A DNA stretch of 64,000 nt, taken from Wenyingzhuangia heitensis. Lineage in GTDB: Bacteria > Bacteroidota > Bacteroidia > Flavobacteriales > Flavobacteriaceae. The stretch lies in assembly GCF_011762155.1 (NCBI RefSeq), contig NZ_JAASQL010000001.1:868001-932000 (forward strand). Direction: 5' to 3'. The position numbers and the translations under genes are program-made. Below the pieces are notes generated by a model. That model was not told the origin of the DNA and did no database searches. It saw nothing but the letters and a program-made list of their open reading frames with translations. Each line of letters opens with the position of its first letter. The stretch's first letter is position 1. Shown here in pieces: positions 43,721-52,473 of the stretch.

Positions 43721-44371
43721 ATGCCATTAGCTATTAATTTTTCGGGAAATAAATTAGAAGCAGGTACCGATGAAGCTGGTAGAGGCTGTTTATCTGGTCC
43801 TGTAGTAGCTGCAGCTGTTATATTGCCAGAAGATTTTGAAAATCCGTTGTTAAATGATTCTAAAAAATTATCAGAAAAACAACGAAAACTATTATTGCCA
43901 ATTATAGAAAAAGAAGCGATTGCTTTTGGTGTTGCTTTTGTATATCAACAAGAAATTGATGAAATAAATATTTTACAAGCATCTATTACGGCCATGCATC
44001 GTTCTTTAGATAAATTAAAGGTGCAACCTGAATTTATTATTGTTGATGGAAATAAATTTAGATCTTATAAAAACATTCCGAGTGAAACCATTGTAAAAGG
44101 AGATGGGAAATATTTATCTATAGCAGCAGCATCTGTTTTGGCAAAAACATATCGTGATTTATATATGGAAAAAATTCACGACGAGTTTCCTGAATACAAT
44201 TGGAAAAAAAATAAAGGATATCCTACAAAAGAACACAGACAAGCTATTAAAGAAATAGGAAGTTGTGCACATCATAGACATACGTTTAAGTTGTTGCCAG
44301 AAGAGCAGTTAGATTTGTTTAAACAGAAACCAGCTCCCATTCAAAAAGTGAAGCAAGGTGTTTTAAAATAG
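43721..44371 (+). CDS. rnhB: Ribonuclease HII
   Basis: Cuts the RNA of RNA-DNA hybrids, including single ribonucleotides. DEAGRG (residues 17-22) holds two catalytic acids. [15 protein letters not shown] and [12 protein letters not shown] complete the set. Length (216) is normal. Its last 53 bases overlap, tail to tail, the convergent lipB gene. Confidence 0.95.
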   Translation: MPLAINFSGNKLEAGTDEAGRGCLSGPVVAAAVILPEDFENPLLNDSKKLSEKQRKLLLPIIEKEAIAFGVAFVYQQEIDEINILQASITAMHRSLDKLKVQPEFIIVDGNKFRSYKNIPSETIVKGDGKYLSIAAASVLAKTYRDLYMEKIHDEFPEYNWKKNKGYPTKEHRQAIKEIGSCAHHRHTFKLLPEEQLDLFKQKPAPIQKVKQGVLK

Positions 44372-45023
44372 TTTGTTGCACTTCGTTTATATTTATTTTT
44401 TCACCTAGTTCAGCCTCCATAGAAGTTACTGCTTTTCCTTTAATTCCACATGGAATAATGTTGTCAAAATAACCCAAATCTACATTTACGTTTAAGGCAA
44501 AACCGTGCATGGTAACCCAACGACTACTTCGTACTCCTAGTGCACATATTTTTCTAGCAAACGGAGTTCCAACATCTAACCAAACACCTGTCTCACCCTT
44601 GCTTCTTTCAGATTTTAAACCATAATCTGCTAAAGTTAAAATAACGGCTTCTTCTAAAAATCGGAGGTATTTGTGAATGTCTGTAAAAAAATTATCTAAG
44701 TCTATAATAGGATAACCTACAATTTGGCCAGGTCCATGATACGTAATGTCTCCACCGCGATTGCTTTTATAAAACGTAGCATTTTTTTCTGTAAGTTGTT
44801 TTTCGGTAAGTAATAAATTTGATAAATCTCCACTTTTACCCAAAGTGTATACGTGCGGATGTTCTACAAATAAAAAATGGTTTTTGGTAGGTGTTGTCGT
44901 TTCGTTTCTACGATTATCCATTTTAGTTTGAATAATTGCTTGAAACAACTCATCTTGATAATCCCAAGTTTCTTTGTATCCTTTTTTGCCTATGTTTTGG
45001 TAAGTAACTTGTTTGTTTTTCAT
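44319..45023 (-). CDS. lipB: Octanoyltransferase
   Basis: Transfers octanoyl groups from ACP to lipoyl domains (for example of the pyruvate dehydrogenase whose E1-beta lies at 59940). Landmarks: [15 protein letters not shown], the [17 protein letters not shown] motif, the catalytic lysine in KICALGV and the catalytic cysteine in IIPCGI. I take [18 protein letters not shown] as the start since family members begin at this point; ATGs at 45044 and 45059 are possible. The 3' end overlaps rnhB by 53 bases. Confidence 0.92.
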   Translation of the reverse strand: MKNKQVTYQNIGKKGYKETWDYQDELFQAIIQTKMDNRRNETTTPTKNHFLFVEHPHVYTLGKSGDLSNLLLTEKQLTEKNATFYKSNRGGDITYHGPGQIVGYPIIDLDNFFTDIHKYLRFLEEAVILTLADYGLKSERSKGETGVWLDVGTPFARKICALGVRSSRWVTMHGFALNVNVDLGYFDNIIPCGIKGKAVTSMEAELGEKININEVQQTILKHLASLFEWELVSV

Positions 45024-45105
45024 TGCTGCTAATTTCTGAATATTCATTGAATAATGCATTACTAATTTTATAGAATTACTACTTTAGCATTTTAAAAGGA
45101 GATAA

Positions 45106-45999
45106 ATGTCTATTAAAGTAGTTGAGGTTTCTAAAAAATATAAGAATCAAATAGCGGTAAATTCGCTAAGCTTTGAGATTAAAAAAGGTGAAATTGTTGG
45201 TTTTTTAGGTCCAAATGGTGCAGGAAAATCTACGTTAATAAAAATGTTAACAGGATATATAACGCCAACTAAAGGGGCTCTTTATATAGAAGAAGATTTA
45301 GTGCAACCTAATATAAAAACTACAAATAAAAATATAGGTTACTTGCCAGAGCACAATCCGTTATACAAAGAAATGTATGTAAAAGAGTATTTAACTTTTA
45401 TAGCTCATATTCATAAAGTAAGTAAACATAGAATTAATGAAGTAATTGAGCAAACGGGTTTGATTACTGAGGCAACTAAAAAAATTCATCAACTATCTAA
45501 AGGGTATCAGCAAAGAGTTGGAATAGCAGCAGCTATTATTCACAACCCATCTGTATTAATTTTAGACGAACCTACTACGGGATTAGATCCTAATCAGATT
45601 ATAGAAATTAGGCAATTAATTAAAGAGTTAGGAAGAGATAAAACAATTTTGTTTTCAACTCACATTATGCAAGAAGTAGAGGCTATTTGTGATAGAGTTA
45701 TTATTATCAATAAAGGAGACTTAAAGGTAGATGCCAATTTATCTGAATTAAAATCTGGGCAAGAACAAACTATTCAGGTAGAATTTGATTATAAAATAGA
45801 AGAACAGTTTGTAAAAAGGATAAAGGATTTAATAACATATACAAATTACCATGACACCAAATGGGAGTTTGTATTTAGCGTTCAAGATGACAAAAGACCT
45901 GATATTTTTGATTTTGCACAAGAGCAAGGTTTAAAAATTTTACAAATGAACACAAAGAATAAAACTTTAGAATCTTTATTTGCAGAGCTTACTAAATAA
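45106..45999 (+). CDS. gldA: GldA-like gliding-motility ABC transporter ATP-binding protein
   Basis: ATPase of the GldAFG transporter needed for gliding in flavobacteria. Walker A GPNGAGKST (about residues 35-43), signature LSKGYQQRVG, Walker B LILDEPTTGLDP and the switch FSTH are all present. Length (297) and the NIGYLPEHNPLYKEMYVKEYL segment match GldA. gldF and gldG are not in this window, which is common. An unusually good Shine-Dalgarno sequence, aaaaggagat, precedes the ATG, in contrast to most genes here. Its stop overlaps the convergent DUF4870 gene by eight bases. Confidence 0.85.
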   Translation: MSIKVVEVSKKYKNQIAVNSLSFEIKKGEIVGFLGPNGAGKSTLIKMLTGYITPTKGALYIEEDLVQPNIKTTNKNIGYLPEHNPLYKEMYVKEYLTFIAHIHKVSKHRINEVIEQTGLITEATKKIHQLSKGYQQRVGIAAAIIHNPSVLILDEPTTGLDPNQIIEIRQLIKELGRDKTILFSTHIMQEVEAICDRVIIINKGDLKVDANLSELKSGQEQTIQVEFDYKIEEQFVKRIKDLITYTNYHDTKWEFVFSVQDDKRPDIFDFAQEQGLKILQMNTKNKTLESLFAELTK

Positions 46000-46345
46000 T
46001 TTCCCAACTTATGGGGTATTTGTACAATTGTCCGTTACTAGCTGTTATGGTAGCCATAATGATAAAATAGACATATAATAAACCAAAAACAATGGCTAAA
46101 GGAGCTACAAGAAAAGCACCAATACCTATGGTGAAAAATATAAATAATGCTGCTCCAATCCCTAGAATAATTACTGATAGTTGAAAGTTTATAGCGGCTC
46201 TACCATGTTCTTTTATAAAAAAGCTATCTTCTTTTTTTAATACCCAAATTAGCAAAGGAACAACTAGAGGCAATGCACCATTTAAAAAACCAGATAAATG
46301 TAAAATCATTGCTAAAACTCTTTCCGTTTTGGTGTCTATATACAT
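45992..46345 (-). CDS. DUF4870 membrane protein
   Basis: Small 117-residue membrane protein. TERVLAMILHLSGFLNGALPLVVPLLIWVLKK gives the first hydrophobic hairpin, FIKEHGRAAINFQLSV is the family hallmark, and two more hydrophobic segments follow. Function unknown. The stop overlaps the end of gldA. Confidence 0.85.
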   Translation of the reverse strand: MYIDTKTERVLAMILHLSGFLNGALPLVVPLLIWVLKKEDSFFIKEHGRAAINFQLSVIILGIGAALFIFFTIGIGAFLVAPLAIVFGLLYVYFIIMATITASNGQLYKYPISWEII

Positions 46346-46400
46346 TGGTGTGTGTTTTATATAATTAATTATGTATCTTAATGTTGTTATTAAATTTACA

Positions 46401-46868
46401 ATGAAACTTTCAGCAAAACAACTTAATCGATTTATAATATTTAAACTGCCCTCTGCTTATTTGTGTGGAGTTAGAGTATTGATGTTAACTCATCAGCAAT
46501 GTAATACAAGAGTTAGGTTTAAATGGATCAATCAAAACCCGTTTAAATCTATTTATTTTGCAGTTTTAGCTATGGCAGCAGAATTGTCTACAGGTGCATT
46601 GGTGTTAAAAAATGTATATAATACTACATATAAGTTCTCAACGTTAGTAGTTGGTATGAATGCTCAGTTTTATAAAAAAGCAGTCGGTAAAATTACTTTT
46701 ATTTGTGATGATACTAGGGAATTAGAACATAGTATTAACAAAGCTATTGAAAGTAAAGAAGGGGTCACTTTTTTACTTTCAACTAAAGGAATAGATGAAA
46801 TGGGTGATGAGGTTGCTAAATTTGAATTTAACTGGAGTATAAAAATTAAAAAAAATCTTATTGAATAA
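46401..46868 (+). CDS. DUF4442 protein, hotdog-fold thioesterase-like
   Basis: About 155 residues. KLPSAYLCGVRVLMLTHQQC, RFKWINQNPFKSIYFAVLAMAAELSTGALVL and the strand-rich second half fit the DUF4442 branch of hotdog proteins, related to acyl-CoA thioesterases. The substrate is unknown. I take the ATG at 46401 as start; the ATG at 46371 adds ten residues not typical of the family. It converges on the next gene with an 11-base overlap. Confidence 0.8.
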   Translation: MKLSAKQLNRFIIFKLPSAYLCGVRVLMLTHQQCNTRVRFKWINQNPFKSIYFAVLAMAAELSTGALVLKNVYNTTYKFSTLVVGMNAQFYKKAVGKITFICDDTRELEHSINKAIESKEGVTFLLSTKGIDEMGDEVAKFEFNWSIKIKKNLIE

Positions 46869-47535
46869 GTTCTTTTAGTTGTTTTCCGTATTTACTGTGT
46901 TTTATTTCTGGAGTTAAGGCTTCGTAAATTTTTTGTTTTAATTTAGGAGTTGCTTGTTCCATTCTATGACAAGCAATAAAAGGAGATATGGCTTTATCGT
47001 TATATGCAATTGCAAAATTGGCAGAAAATAAATAAAGTCTTTTTAAGTTATTTAGTCTTTTAAGTTCAATTTCTTCAACACTTTTAGTGTCTCCATATTT
47101 TAGGGCTTCAAATTTATCTTTAATCAAATCTAAGTTAATGTCGTTAAATTTTTTAGCATATTCATCATGCTTATCTAGTATTTCTTGCAAAGATGATCCA
47201 GATATTTTACGGTTGATGTAAAACTTATTTAAAGACGTTTCTATATGAATAGTACCTTCTTCTCCAAAGAAAGTTATTTGTTTAGTATTTAACTTGTCTA
47301 GAGAGATAATGTATAGTTCTGGTTCATTAATTGTGTTTGTAAATGTAAATTCTTCAGTAGCATCTGTAATGTTTACAGAATCTACAACTACAATTTTTTT
47401 ATCTTCAAATTTTTCTAAATAAATAGTCCCTTTCTTCAGCCCTAAAATTTGACATTTTACAGTGAAATTATCTTTAGATTTAGAACCACAGCTAACAACT
47501 AAAGCACTTAGAGCAATCCAAATAATTTTTCTCAT
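46858..47535 (-). CDS. DUF4369-containing lipoprotein
   Basis: A signal peptide with lipobox ALVVSC (Cys 16) starts a 225-residue protein. DUF4369-type region: FTVKCQILGLKKGTIYLEKF and VVDSVNI, then a helical C-terminal half. In many Bacteroidota this domain precedes a TlpA-like thioredoxin domain, but here there is none and no CxxC motif. Probably an envelope lipoprotein of unknown role. Confidence 0.8.
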   Translation of the reverse strand: MRKIIWIALSALVVSCGSKSKDNFTVKCQILGLKKGTIYLEKFEDKKIVVVDSVNITDATEEFTFTNTINEPELYIISLDKLNTKQITFFGEEGTIHIETSLNKFYINRKISGSSLQEILDKHDEYAKKFNDINLDLIKDKFEALKYGDTKSVEEIELKRLNNLKRLYLFSANFAIAYNDKAISPFIACHRMEQATPKLKQKIYEALTPEIKHSKYGKQLKELIQ

Positions 47536-47551
47536 AATTAAATTAGAATAA

Positions 47552-47589
47552 GTAACCCCACTACTTTGGGTAGTGGGGTTACAAATATA
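47552..47589 (-). promoter_or_regulatory. Hairpin fused to a promoter -7 element upstream of the DUF4369 gene
   Basis: A perfect 12-base inverted repeat (47552-47563 with 47571-47582, gtaaccccacta and its complement) is one of the most GC-rich hairpins in the window. On the minus strand TATATTTG (47589 to 47582) overlaps its first base, so a transcript from it would begin inside the hairpin. No strong T-run follows on either side, so terminator function for the upstream symporter gene is uncertain. Confidence 0.55.
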
Positions 47590-47619
47590 TATTTTTAAGT
47601 CTAAAATAGTATCAATCTA

Positions 47620-49305
47620 TTAACTAAAGTATGCATATGTAGCAATAACAATAACAGTTACGATAATACTTACTGGTTTTAAGTATTTCCAAGGTGTAAT
47701 GTCTACTTGTTCTGTGTATTGTTGTACAAAATCTTCACTACGTGGTTTAAATTTACCAATTACTAACATAATTGCAGCATTTAATACAAATAAGATAGCT
47801 ACTACGTGTAAAAAGTGAGGATACGTTCCACCATCACTAATTACCATTGGCTTGATGATAAATTGACTAATAGCATATAAAACAACTCCAGAAACTAAAC
47901 CAATTTTAGCGGCAATAGCAGGAACACGTTTAGTTGTGTAACCCACAATAATAATAGTAAAGATTGGAATAGAGTAACATCCGTTAATTTCTTGTAAGTA
48001 GTTAAATAAACCACCTTTAGCATAAATTAAGAAAGGAGCAATACATGCACCACCAATTGCTAAAAAGATACCAAAAGCTTGCCCCATTTTTACCACTTTA
48101 GCTTCAGAAGCTTCTGTGTTAATGTGTGCTTTGTAAATATCCAATCCAAAAATGGTTACTGATGAGTTTAAAGCTCCGTTAAAAGAACTTAAAATCGCAC
48201 CAAATAATACAGCTGCAAAGAAACCTACCATACTAGCGGGTAATACTTGTTTCACTAACAAAGGATATGCTTGATCTTTTAAGATTCCGTTACCTCCAGC
48301 AAAATATTCAAAAGACTCTGGGTGTTGAGACATGTAAAAAGCAATAATACCAGGTAAAACTAACATTAAAGGTCCTAATATTTTTAAGAAAGAAGCTATT
48401 AATAAACCTTTTTGTCCTTCTGCTAAATTTTTAGCACCTAAAGCTCTTTGTATAATTGCTTGGTTTGTTCCCCAGTAAAACATTTGTACCAACATTAAAC
48501 CTGTAAAAATAGTAGCAAATGGCACAGAAGCTTCTGGTCCACCAATAGCATTAAATTTCCCTGGGAATTCTGTTGTTAAGTTACTTATTCCTGTTCCAAT
48601 TGAACCGTCTCCAATAGCTAATAATCCAAAAACAGGAATAGCCAAACCTCCAATTAATAATCCTATAGCGTTTATAGAGTCTGATACTGCTACGGCTTTT
48701 AATCCTCCAAATACAGCATAAATAACTCCAATAAATCCAATGGTAAACACAGTAGGCCATAAAGCCATAAAGTCATATTCTCTTTGTAAACTTGCTAATT
48801 CAGCAGGGTTTAGAGTACTTGCTACATCTGCAGGAATTACCAATCCTAAAGCTTGAGGTACATCAAACATAGTATTTACAGCCAATGCTCCAGAATACAA
48901 TACAATAGGTAATAAAATAAATACATATCCAGAAAGGAATAATGCAGATACCCAAGTTTTGGTCATTTTATCATATCTAGTTTCTAAAAACTGAGGAACT
49001 GTTGTTATACCACCTTTTAAGTATCTAGGTAATAAAAACATTGCAGTAAGAACCATAGCAATTGCTGCTAGTGTTTCCCATGCCATTACTACAACTCCTT
49101 CTTCAAAAGCAGCACCATTTAGTCCAACAATTTGTTCTGTAGAAAGGTTTGTTAATAATAATGATCCTGCAATTACAGGTCCAGTTAAACTTCTTCCTCC
49201 TAAAAAATATCCATCTGAAGAGTTTACATTTTTTCTAGTTGCTAGCCAAGCGATCAAGGCTACCAAAAGGGTAAAACCAAGAAATGAAGCTATTGATAAA
49301 ATCAT
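47620..49305 (-). CDS. Sodium/solute symporter (SSS/SLC5 family)
   Basis: Sodium-coupled uptake protein of 561 residues with about fourteen membrane segments. GYFLGGRSLTGPVIAGSLLLTNLSTEQIVGLNG at the N-terminus and RYLKGGITTVPQFLETRYD are typical of the sugar-transporting SLC5 group; the LGAKNLAEGQKGLL loop and FNGALNSSVTIFGLDIY are also standard. A sugar is the probable substrate, but no catabolic genes lie next to it. Confidence 0.86.
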   Translation of the reverse strand: MILSIASFLGFTLLVALIAWLATRKNVNSSDGYFLGGRSLTGPVIAGSLLLTNLSTEQIVGLNGAAFEEGVVVMAWETLAAIAMVLTAMFLLPRYLKGGITTVPQFLETRYDKMTKTWVSALFLSGYVFILLPIVLYSGALAVNTMFDVPQALGLVIPADVASTLNPAELASLQREYDFMALWPTVFTIGFIGVIYAVFGGLKAVAVSDSINAIGLLIGGLAIPVFGLLAIGDGSIGTGISNLTTEFPGKFNAIGGPEASVPFATIFTGLMLVQMFYWGTNQAIIQRALGAKNLAEGQKGLLIASFLKILGPLMLVLPGIIAFYMSQHPESFEYFAGGNGILKDQAYPLLVKQVLPASMVGFFAAVLFGAILSSFNGALNSSVTIFGLDIYKAHINTEASEAKVVKMGQAFGIFLAIGGACIAPFLIYAKGGLFNYLQEINGCYSIPIFTIIIVGYTTKRVPAIAAKIGLVSGVVLYAISQFIIKPMVISDGGTYPHFLHVVAILFVLNAAIMLVIGKFKPRSEDFVQQYTEQVDITPWKYLKPVSIIVTVIVIATYAYFS

Positions 49306-49458
49306 ATATTTAAGTATTTAATTAAGTTAATTTTTAACGAGCGACAAATTAGTAATTTTAGGATTATTCTAGTGCGATTAATTTAGTTTTTTATGTTTTT
49401 GGTTAAATTATTAACGAATAGAAACTTTTACTATACGCACAAGTACAAACTCTTTTAA

Positions 49459-50268
49459 TTATATATATTTTAGAATGGCTTTTGCCACCCCATCTTTTTT
49501 GTTAGCATCGGTAACAGCATCAGCAATAACTAACACCTCTTCTTTTGCATTGGACACAGCAACTCCTAATTTTACGGCTTTTAACATTTCAATATCGTTG
49601 TAGTTGTCTCCAAAAGCAATACAGTTGTCTAAGGTTAGTTTTGGATATTTACAAGCTAGTAATTCTTCTATTCCGGTAAGTTTAGATATGTTTTTGTTAG
49701 CAATTTCTATATAAGTGTCTTTAGAGCGGTATAAGTGTAGTTTGTCTCCGTGTAATTTTCCTAATTCAGAAAACAAAAAATCCATATGTTCTTTGTCTCC
49801 CATACACATTACTTTATGAGCTCCTTTTCCTTCTTCTGTCCATAATTTAATTACGTCTTTGGTGGGGTTTACTATAGGAGTAACTTTGGTGTTGTTTTCT
49901 TCTCTTAAAGCCCAAAAATCCATTTCGGGAACATACCAGTCATTATTGTTGTATAAACTAATATGAAATTTATTTTCTTTGTTTAATTCTGCAATATCTT
50001 CTAAAATGGTTGGTGCAATAGAAATGTCATCTACAATTTCACCGTCAACCAAAACCAATCCTCCGTTGTAGCAAATCATAGGAAGTCCTTCAATACCCAA
50101 ATCATTTTGTAAATGTGTCATGGCACTTGGCATTCTTGACGAGATTAAAATAAAAGGAATGTTTTTAGAACTTATTCGGGCTACTTGTTCTTTTAACATT
50201 TCGGAAACTTCTCGTTCTGAATTTAATAAAGTTCCATCAATATCTGTAAAGGCTATTTTAATTTCCAT
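49459..50268 (-). CDS. Cof-type HAD-IIB phosphatase
   Basis: Haloacid-dehalogenase hydrolase, probably for sugar phosphates or FMN-like substrates. Motif I is FTDIDGTLLNSER (nucleophile Asp near residue 8), with motif II in ILISSR and motif IV in IAFGDNYNDIEML. A Cof-type C2 cap lies between. The ATG at 50268 puts motif I at the usual distance; an ATG further upstream (50292) adds eight unneeded residues. Confidence 0.88.
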   Translation of the reverse strand: MEIKIAFTDIDGTLLNSEREVSEMLKEQVARISSKNIPFILISSRMPSAMTHLQNDLGIEGLPMICYNGGLVLVDGEIVDDISIAPTILEDIAELNKENKFHISLYNNNDWYVPEMDFWALREENNTKVTPIVNPTKDVIKLWTEEGKGAHKVMCMGDKEHMDFLFSELGKLHGDKLHLYRSKDTYIEIANKNISKLTGIEELLACKYPKLTLDNCIAFGDNYNDIEMLKAVKLGVAVSNAKEEVLVIADAVTDANKKDGVAKAILKYI

Positions 50269-50354
50269 CAGTAAGGTTTTGAGATGTAGCAAAAATAGGT
50301 TTTTGAATGCAAAATATATGAAGAATAGTAAGGTAAAGAGTATTTTTATAAAAA

Positions 50355-50388
50355 AAACAGCCTTTCTTTATTTAAAGAAAGGCTGTTT
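50355..50388 (-). terminator. Terminator downstream of htpG
   Basis: Long near-perfect hairpin (aaacagcctttcttta and its complement) about 30 bases after the htpG stop on the minus strand. It is followed there by eight T. Confidence 0.9.
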
Positions 50389-50420
50389 AATGATTTTTGA
50401 TTTATAAGATCAAAAATATA

Positions 50421-52331
50421 TTACTTAATCAACTCATAACTACGTTTTATAAAGTCTGTTAAGTCTTTACCATGTAATAAGTTTTGAGATAACTTAGCCA
50501 AATCAAAAGCTTGAGAAATTAAAGCTTTCTGTTTGTCTTCATCTGCATTTAAAATATCAGAAACTAACTCGTTGTTTGTATTTACTACCAAGTTGTACAT
50601 TTCTGGCATGTTTTCCATTCCAAACATTCCACCACCACCAGTAGCACTCATTTCTTTCATTCTACGCATAAATTCTGGTACGGTAATTAAGAAAGGAGAA
50701 GCGTTAGAGTCCATTGCTTCTAATTGAACTGTATAGTTTTCTTTAGGAACAGATGCTTCTATAATTGGTTTTAATTTGTCTTTTTCTTCGTCAGATAATT
50801 TAGAAATTACGTTGTCGTCTTTCTTGATTAAATTATCAACATGATCAGAATCTACACGTACAAAAGTTACATTCTCGTTTGTGCTTTCTAATTTTTGAAT
50901 TAAGTGAGATACAATAGGAGAGTCTAATAACAATACTTTGTATCCTTTGTCATTTGCAGACTGAATAAACCCGTGTTGAGCTTCTTTATTAGCCGCATAT
51001 AAAACAACTAATTTTCCGTCTTTATCTGTTTGAGCATCTTTTAATTGCTCTTTAATTTCTTCAATAGTTAAGTAACCACCATCTGTAGTTGGGTACAAAG
51101 CAAATTTATTAGCTTTATCAAAGAATTTTTCGTCAGATAACATTCCGTACTCAATAATTACTTTAATATCGTCCCAATAACCTTCAAAAGCTTGACGGTC
51201 TTTTTTGTAGATAGAACTTAATTTATCTGCAATTTTTTTAGTAATGTATCCAGAAATCTTTTTAACGGCACCATCTGCCTGTAAGTAAGAACGAGATACG
51301 TTTAATGGAATGTCTGGAGAGTCTATAACTCCTTTTAACATTTGTAAAAAGTCAGGAACAATTCCTTCTACATTGTCTGTTACAAATACTTGGTTTTGGT
51401 ACAATTGGATTTTATCCTTTTGCATATCCATGTTTTTAGACAACTTAGGGAAGTATAAAATACCGGTTAAGTTAAATGGATAATCCACGTTTAAATGAAT
51501 GTTAAACAAAGGCTCTTCAAATTGTGTTGGATACAATTCTCTATAGAAATTTTTGTAATCATCTCCTTGTAAATCCGCAGGTTTTTTAGTCCAAGCTGGA
51601 GCCGTGTTGTTGATGATGTTGTCTACATCTATTTGTTGATGTGGTTCTTTTTCCTCTGTACCATCTTCTTTTTTAATTGTTTTTGGTTCAAAGTTAGGAT
51701 CGTTTACCTTTTTAGTTCCAAATTTAATTTGCACTTGGTTAAAACGATTGTATTTAGATAACAATTCAGAAATTTTAGACTCTTCTAAAAAGTCTAAAGA
51801 ATCTTCTGCAATGTGCAACACAATTTCAGTTCCTCTTTCTGTTTTTTCAACTTGTTCTAATTCATAGTTTGGAGAACCATCACAAGACCATTTTACTGCG
51901 GGTGCATCTTTGTAAGATTTTGTAATTAATTCTACTTTTTCTGCCACCATAAATGCAGAGTAGAATCCCAATCCAAAGTGACCAATAATTCCAGAATCTT
52001 CTACTTTGTCTTTGTATTTTTCAATAAACTCTTCAGCTCCAGAAAATGCAATTTGATTGATGTATTTTTCTACTTCATCTTCTGTCATTCCTAAACCTTG
52101 ATCGATAATATGAAGTTTTTTTCCTTCTTTATCAATCTTTACTTCAAGTTTAGCATCTCCCAATTCAACTCCTTCAGCTTCACCAATAGTGATTAAGTGT
52201 TGTAATTTTAACGTTGCATCTGTTCCGTTAGAAATCAACTCACGTAAAAATATTTCGTGATCTGAGTATAAGAACTTCTTAATTAACGGAAAGATATTTT
52301 CTACCGATACATTAATGTTTCCTTTAGCCAT
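50421..52331 (-). CDS. htpG: Hsp90 chaperone HtpG
   Basis: ATP-dependent cytoplasmic chaperone of 636 residues. The N-terminal ATPase carries LRELISNGTDATLK, IDQGLGMT and GHFGLGFYSAFMVA. The middle domain contains the client- and ATP-contacting arginine loop (LNVSRSYLQ), and the C-terminal dimerisation region is complete. Usual flavobacterial length. Followed by its own terminator. Confidence 0.96.
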   Translation of the reverse strand: MAKGNINVSVENIFPLIKKFLYSDHEIFLRELISNGTDATLKLQHLITIGEAEGVELGDAKLEVKIDKEGKKLHIIDQGLGMTEDEVEKYINQIAFSGAEEFIEKYKDKVEDSGIIGHFGLGFYSAFMVAEKVELITKSYKDAPAVKWSCDGSPNYELEQVEKTERGTEIVLHIAEDSLDFLEESKISELLSKYNRFNQVQIKFGTKKVNDPNFEPKTIKKEDGTEEKEPHQQIDVDNIINNTAPAWTKKPADLQGDDYKNFYRELYPTQFEEPLFNIHLNVDYPFNLTGILYFPKLSKNMDMQKDKIQLYQNQVFVTDNVEGIVPDFLQMLKGVIDSPDIPLNVSRSYLQADGAVKKISGYITKKIADKLSSIYKKDRQAFEGYWDDIKVIIEYGMLSDEKFFDKANKFALYPTTDGGYLTIEEIKEQLKDAQTDKDGKLVVLYAANKEAQHGFIQSANDKGYKVLLLDSPIVSHLIQKLESTNENVTFVRVDSDHVDNLIKKDDNVISKLSDEEKDKLKPIIEASVPKENYTVQLEAMDSNASPFLITVPEFMRRMKEMSATGGGGMFGMENMPEMYNLVVNTNNELVSDILNADEDKQKALISQAFDLAKLSQNLLHGKDLTDFIKRSYELIK

Positions 52332-52473
52332 AATAATATGTTTTGATTATTTGTTTAAACTTTGTGTTTGGTTTAAGACAAATAGAATACCAAAATTATT
52401 AAAATGACAGGATGGCAGAAATTGTGTTTTGTGTTTGGAAGTATAAAAAAATAATCGAGAATTTTAATTAGAA

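Noticed and set aside
43566-43727. Long N-terminal extension of the porin
   Set aside because: It would bury the signal peptide, overlap the rnhB start and cross a promoter motif.
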